Virus record (IMG/VR): IMGVR_UViG_3300007512_002515
Location: 1-64,000 of that record
Source of the DNA: a virus
DNA length: 64,000 nt
Reading direction: 5' to 3' (one strand)
In this document: in pieces, positions 60,819 through 64,000 of the stretch
How positions within the stretch are numbered: position 1 is the first letter of the stretch
Layout: every line of letters begins with the position of its first letter
Made by a program: the position numbers and the translations under genes
Notes under the pieces: generated by a model
What the model was told of the DNA's origin: nothing
Database searches by the model: none
Seen by the model: the letters and a program-made list of their open reading frames with translations, nothing else

Positions 60819-63275
60819 ATGTTAATAAGACCCATAATAACAACACCTATTATTACGATTCCTGAGAAGTATGTCGAAATGATTGATGTGACAGGCGAAA
60901 CCGGCTCTAGGGAGTTCACCTATAAATTTACGTTCAGTCTCAATGTAACACAAGCCCTAAACAAAAATGCGCTATTTTTAGAAATTGATTTGTTATCAAA
61001 AAAACCGGATCCACCCCAAGCCAGACCTGCTGCGGTATTGCCCAAGTCATTTCGTGGTTCAACAAAGGTTCTGGAAAGAACGTCGCAGAGTCTTCTTGCA
61101 GCGTTGATGGCGTCTCGATTTGCTTTTTCACGATCTGATATTACAGATGTAATACCCAATAGTACCGCTTCATCGATCGCCTCAGGAAAGAAGGCATTCG
61201 TTGTACCCTTGGTGAGACCGACTATACCCGTATTGAATACATCTCTTTTTGCGTTACCTATGTCATCTAGTTTGCCTCGAAAAACGAACGTAAGCTTGTC
61301 GAAGGTTTCACATTCATTTATCTCTACGCAACGAGACCCTGCTCAGATGGTCAGTATTAAGAATTCTCCACCTGCATCTCTTTCTTTTCTCAAAAAGGCC
61401 GACGCGTTGCGCGCTCAAAAGGTGATGTTTAGACCACCCAAAAAAATAATCGCTCCGAAGCGATTTACAGTATTTTCTACAAAGGCTTCGATCAGCAGGA
61501 AAATCGTATTATCAGAAGCCGTTTTAGGTAGCAAGTCAAAATTTTATCTTCGCGTTAAACTTAAGTCTAATAAGGGTGTAACACTGTCTACGACGGCAGT
61601 TTGGTGCCCTCATGCAAAAATTTTAAATGATTTTTTAACTCCAACGATACCTCCAGAGCTTTTTGTGTCACAACCATCATCCGGAGAAATGTCTGTGGGA
61701 ATTAGCCAGATAGACCCAAAGGCGACTAGAGTAAAACTATTCCGAAGAATCGCTCCTTCACCTTCGTCAAAAGGCTCTGAATGGAAGCTAATCTTAGACC
61801 AAGACCTCGAGGTAGGTGAGGGTGATACTAGATTTCGAGATCCAATTGCATCTCCAAATGCCATAATGTATAGAGCATTGTGTCTTGGTACAAATTCTAG
61901 ATCTGCAGAGAAATTTACTTCTCGGGTTATTACACCACGAAAAGAGATCCAGGTCAATTATCAAGGGAAGGGCTCAGCGACTGCTAGACTGGAATCAACT
62001 TCAATAGTTGTAAAAGTAACTGATTTTCCTGAAAATGCTGTCTCCGCAGGAGTCAGAAGGTATAATCTAACAACAAATTCATATTCGGAATTTCAAGCGC
62101 AAAAAGCTACTGGGTATATTCAGGTTGGCGCCACATTCGAAGCCCAGATTCAAGAAATAACGTCACAAGATGATACGCTAAGTTTTGTTGACACCCCGGT
62201 TTCTGGCTCCACACCGCTTCTTCCCGGATCAATTTATAAATACGTTCCTGTTACTTACACTTTATATGGGAAAGAAGTCATTGGTAAGCCAGCGATTATC
62301 GATTTTGTATCTTCTGAAAGTGATAATGCAAAAGTGGCTTTAACTGTTGGTGCTGGTAGATTAGCATCCTCAAAAACTGGCCAGTCTGTTTCTTTTACTC
62401 TCGCTGGAGCTTTTACAGAGTTTGGGTTTGAGGAAGTCGAAGCGGTTTTAAGTAACGCAAATCAAGCCGCCTTGTTTACTGGTGATATTTCTTCAAATCG
62501 AAGCAAATTTTCTTCTTTAATAACATTCTTAGTTGAGAGACAGAACATCAAAACGGGTGAAGTTGAGTCATTTGGTGTACAAGAATCGGGTCCATTTACC
62601 GATAATCAAGAATCTCAGCAAGCAAAGAATATTAAGCCTCTTGAGTCTGGTACACGTTACGCGTACACAGTGACAGCTTGTATACGCCCTGCTGAAACAT
62701 TGTTTCCCACCATCGCTGCACCAGAAGCGAATGCTACTACTCTAATGGCATTTACTAGATCTATACAAAAGTTTCGTGGTCCAATGCAACTACGCAAATC
62801 CACGTTGGCTTCCACGGCTCGTCAAACCGATTCATCGGCACCGAGTGCATTAGAGCCCTCTAATCCGATGCTGGCTGGCAAAACATCTATTCAAAGCACT
62901 GTTGAGATTGCTATCCCTGGAACAGTCTCTAAGGGCTCGGCGGCGTCAATAGAGAAACGCATGACTCATACCTTAATAAAGTGGATATATGTCGGTGATG
63001 TGAAATCTATAGACCATTTTCAAGTATTTCTTGTTGCTGATGGTGGGTTTGAGTTACTGGGCACAGTCCATGCAGATTTTTCTTCCTCCAATTTTTCTTT
63101 TCGACATTTTCTAGCTGAAGACGTGATATATGAGAGCAAATATTTTTACGAAGTTAAGGCAATAGGCTTAAACTTTAAAGAGGGCCAAAAGATGCGAACT
63201 CAATCTGCGGTTCAACAATCGTTTGGCGGAATTTCACCCCAGCTGCTTCAGGGCGCGAAGGTTATACAAAGATAA
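60819..63275 (+). CDS. Fibronectin III-like virion protein (818 aa)
   Basis: A 818-aa protein made mainly of beta-sandwich-like stretches. The last domain (about 720-800; HFQVFLVADGGFELLGTV, YFYEVKAIGLNF) reads like fibronectin type III, and similar strand patterns (SVGISQIDPKATRVKLFRR; TRYAYTVTACI) occur earlier, which suggests several Ig/FnIII domains. An N-terminal stretch of basic, Pro-rich sequence (about 55-210) is unusual. Its stop shares a base with the next ATG. It is likely a tail decoration or fibre-attachment protein. Confidence 0.62.
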   Translation: MLIRPIITTPIITIPEKYVEMIDVTGETGSREFTYKFTFSLNVTQALNKNALFLEIDLLSKKPDPPQARPAAVLPKSFRGSTKVLERTSQSLLAALMASRFAFSRSDITDVIPNSTASSIASGKKAFVVPLVRPTIPVLNTSLFALPMSSSLPRKTNVSLSKVSHSFISTQRDPAQMVSIKNSPPASLSFLKKADALRAQKVMFRPPKKIIAPKRFTVFSTKASISRKIVLSEAVLGSKSKFYLRVKLKSNKGVTLSTTAVWCPHAKILNDFLTPTIPPELFVSQPSSGEMSVGISQIDPKATRVKLFRRIAPSPSSKGSEWKLILDQDLEVGEGDTRFRDPIASPNAIMYRALCLGTNSRSAEKFTSRVITPRKEIQVNYQGKGSATARLESTSIVVKVTDFPENAVSAGVRRYNLTTNSYSEFQAQKATGYIQVGATFEAQIQEITSQDDTLSFVDTPVSGSTPLLPGSIYKYVPVTYTLYGKEVIGKPAIIDFVSSESDNAKVALTVGAGRLASSKTGQSVSFTLAGAFTEFGFEEVEAVLSNANQAALFTGDISSNRSKFSSLITFLVERQNIKTGEVESFGVQESGPFTDNQESQQAKNIKPLESGTRYAYTVTACIRPAETLFPTIAAPEANATTLMAFTRSIQKFRGPMQLRKSTLASTARQTDSSAPSALEPSNPMLAGKTSIQSTVEIAIPGTVSKGSAASIEKRMTHTLIKWIYVGDVKSIDHFQVFLVADGGFELLGTVHADFSSSNFSFRHFLAEDVIYESKYFYEVKAIGLNFKEGQKMRTQSAVQQSFGGISPQLLQGAKVIQR

Positions 63276-64000
63276 TGCCAAATTTGTTAAAAAATGCAGA
63301 TCTATCTCCGTTGACGAACGTTGACGAGACAGCGCAGCCAAGCCTTGCGCAGCTCTTGCTTAGCGAAGAAGCGTATGAAGCTCTTGTTGTAAAGAGGGCC
63401 GCCGAGCAGGCGTCTGCAAAAACAACAAAGTCCTCCCGCTCTGCGCGGTTATCCCGGACCAGAAGCGCATCAACGTCAACCCGCGGACAGGTTTCAGCAG
63501 GAATGCAAAAGTCTGAACAGCTGCGAAAAGAAAAGAGTCAACAAGAAGAAGCAAAGAAAAGGCTCGAGCAGTGGCAACTTCAGGAAGGAGCAAAGCATGG
63601 GGGGTCGACTCAAGCACCGGCTTTAAATAAGAAAAAAGACACAAGCTCATCACTAACCGAAACAAAAGAAAATTCATTAATAATAAATGAAAAGTTGCGC
63701 CCTGTTGTTTTTGGGCTTTTAGACTTTATGCCAACAGTGGACTCAAGTGGTAATTCAACTGTCGCGGGAGATATAATGAGCTTTAATAGGGCGATTAAAG
63801 TCTTAAATGCTGAACATATGCCTGATGACGCAAAGCGCTCAAACGAAGAAGACTCGGTACTAACACTACAATGGCTAGATGAATACACACAATATGTGAA
63901 TATGGTTGAAGCTTTTTTAACATCTCTAGATGCCAATAATTTTACATTTTTAGACGACATGCTCAGTTTTTTAGCTATTCAAAAGGAAAGCTCAACAACG
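63275..64000 (+). CDS. Gene cut by the right window edge (242 codons seen)
   Basis: An open frame starts at ATG 63275, which shares a base with the stop of the previous gene, and stays open to the last base, giving 242 residues. The N-terminal 120 residues are basic and low in complexity, with Lys/Ser/Arg tracts and a Gln/Glu/Lys-rich coiled coil (EKSQQEEAKKRLEQW). The following part is more regular (LRPVVFGLLDFMP, DFLDDM-like segments). This resembles scaffold, tape or chaperone-type tail proteins but no family is recognised. Product and length are unknown. Confidence 0.65.
   Translation, partial: MPNLLKNADLSPLTNVDETAQPSLAQLLLSEEAYEALVVKRAAEQASAKTTKSSRSARLSRTRSASTSTRGQVSAGMQKSEQLRKEKSQQEEAKKRLEQWQLQEGAKHGGSTQAPALNKKKDTSSSLTETKENSLIINEKLRPVVFGLLDFMPTVDSSGNSTVAGDIMSFNRAIKVLNAEHMPDDAKRSNEEDSVLTLQWLDEYTQYVNMVEAFLTSLDANNFTFLDDMLSFLAIQKESSTT

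Noticed and set aside
1-64000. tRNA genes, CRISPR arrays, insertion sequences
   Set aside because: No cloverleaf with TTCGA-type arm, no regular spaced repeats and no transposase or terminal inverted repeats were seen while reading; a tRNAscan-type run would be the decisive test.

Overview
The window looks like one continuous stretch of a large tailed-phage genome of the T4-like myovirus superfamily, probably from an aquatic Gram-negative host. Every supported gene reads on the + strand, packed with 1-14 nt overlaps (ATGA, GTGA, TAATG junctions). The T4-type signature genes are a PhoH-family ATPase tail at the left edge, a gp55-like late sigma factor, a gp5-like baseplate hub OB protein, a gp25-like wedge protein and a gp6-like (baseplate J) wedge protein. 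No tRNA, CRISPR, integrase, transposase, terminase, capsid, tail sheath or replication polymerase gene was seen. A Gram-negative host is inferred from the heptose (LPS-type) enzymes; the exact host cannot be read from the sequence.

Layout. (1) 1-266: end of phoH. (2) 302-9747: four virion or adhesin genes: a small protein, a LamG (concanavalin A-like) protein, and two giant fibre-like proteins of 1267 and 1354 aa. (3) 9935-26789: a surface-glycan cassette of 18 genes. It has eight glycosyltransferases or glycosyltransferase-like proteins (GT4-GT2 fusion, three related GT2s, a GT-A-like protein, a GT6, a CgeB-like and a GT9-like protein), two methyltransferases, a split heptose kinase/adenylyltransferase (HldE-like), an HldD-like epimerase, a HAD phosphatase, a cupin, an SDR and an MDR dehydrogenase, a split transketolase, and GDP-mannose dehydratase plus GDP-fucose synthase. 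(4) 26838-31203: a RecB/Cas4-type nuclease, two GT4 glycosyltransferases, a small membrane protein and the late sigma factor. (5) 31213-50917: the baseplate block, hub to wedge, then very large LamG-bearing tail proteins up to 2108 aa. (6) 50995-59182: repeat-built fibre proteins of 1654 and 524 aa, a DUF5659-like small protein, and a probably highly expressed 442-aa virion protein followed by the only convincing intrinsic terminator. (7) 59296-64000: four further probable structural or assembly genes, the last cut by the window edge.

How it may work together (inference): the cassette could make or modify a heptose- and fucose-containing surface glycan on the infected host, while the fibre and LamG proteins bind glycans. 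The most interesting combination is a phage-borne heptose-nucleotide route (kinase, adenylyltransferase, epimerase) beside a transketolase pair that lacks the third transketolase domain, with no GmhA isomerase visible. The second is modular reuse of short beta-rich repeats among fibre genes up to 50 kb apart.
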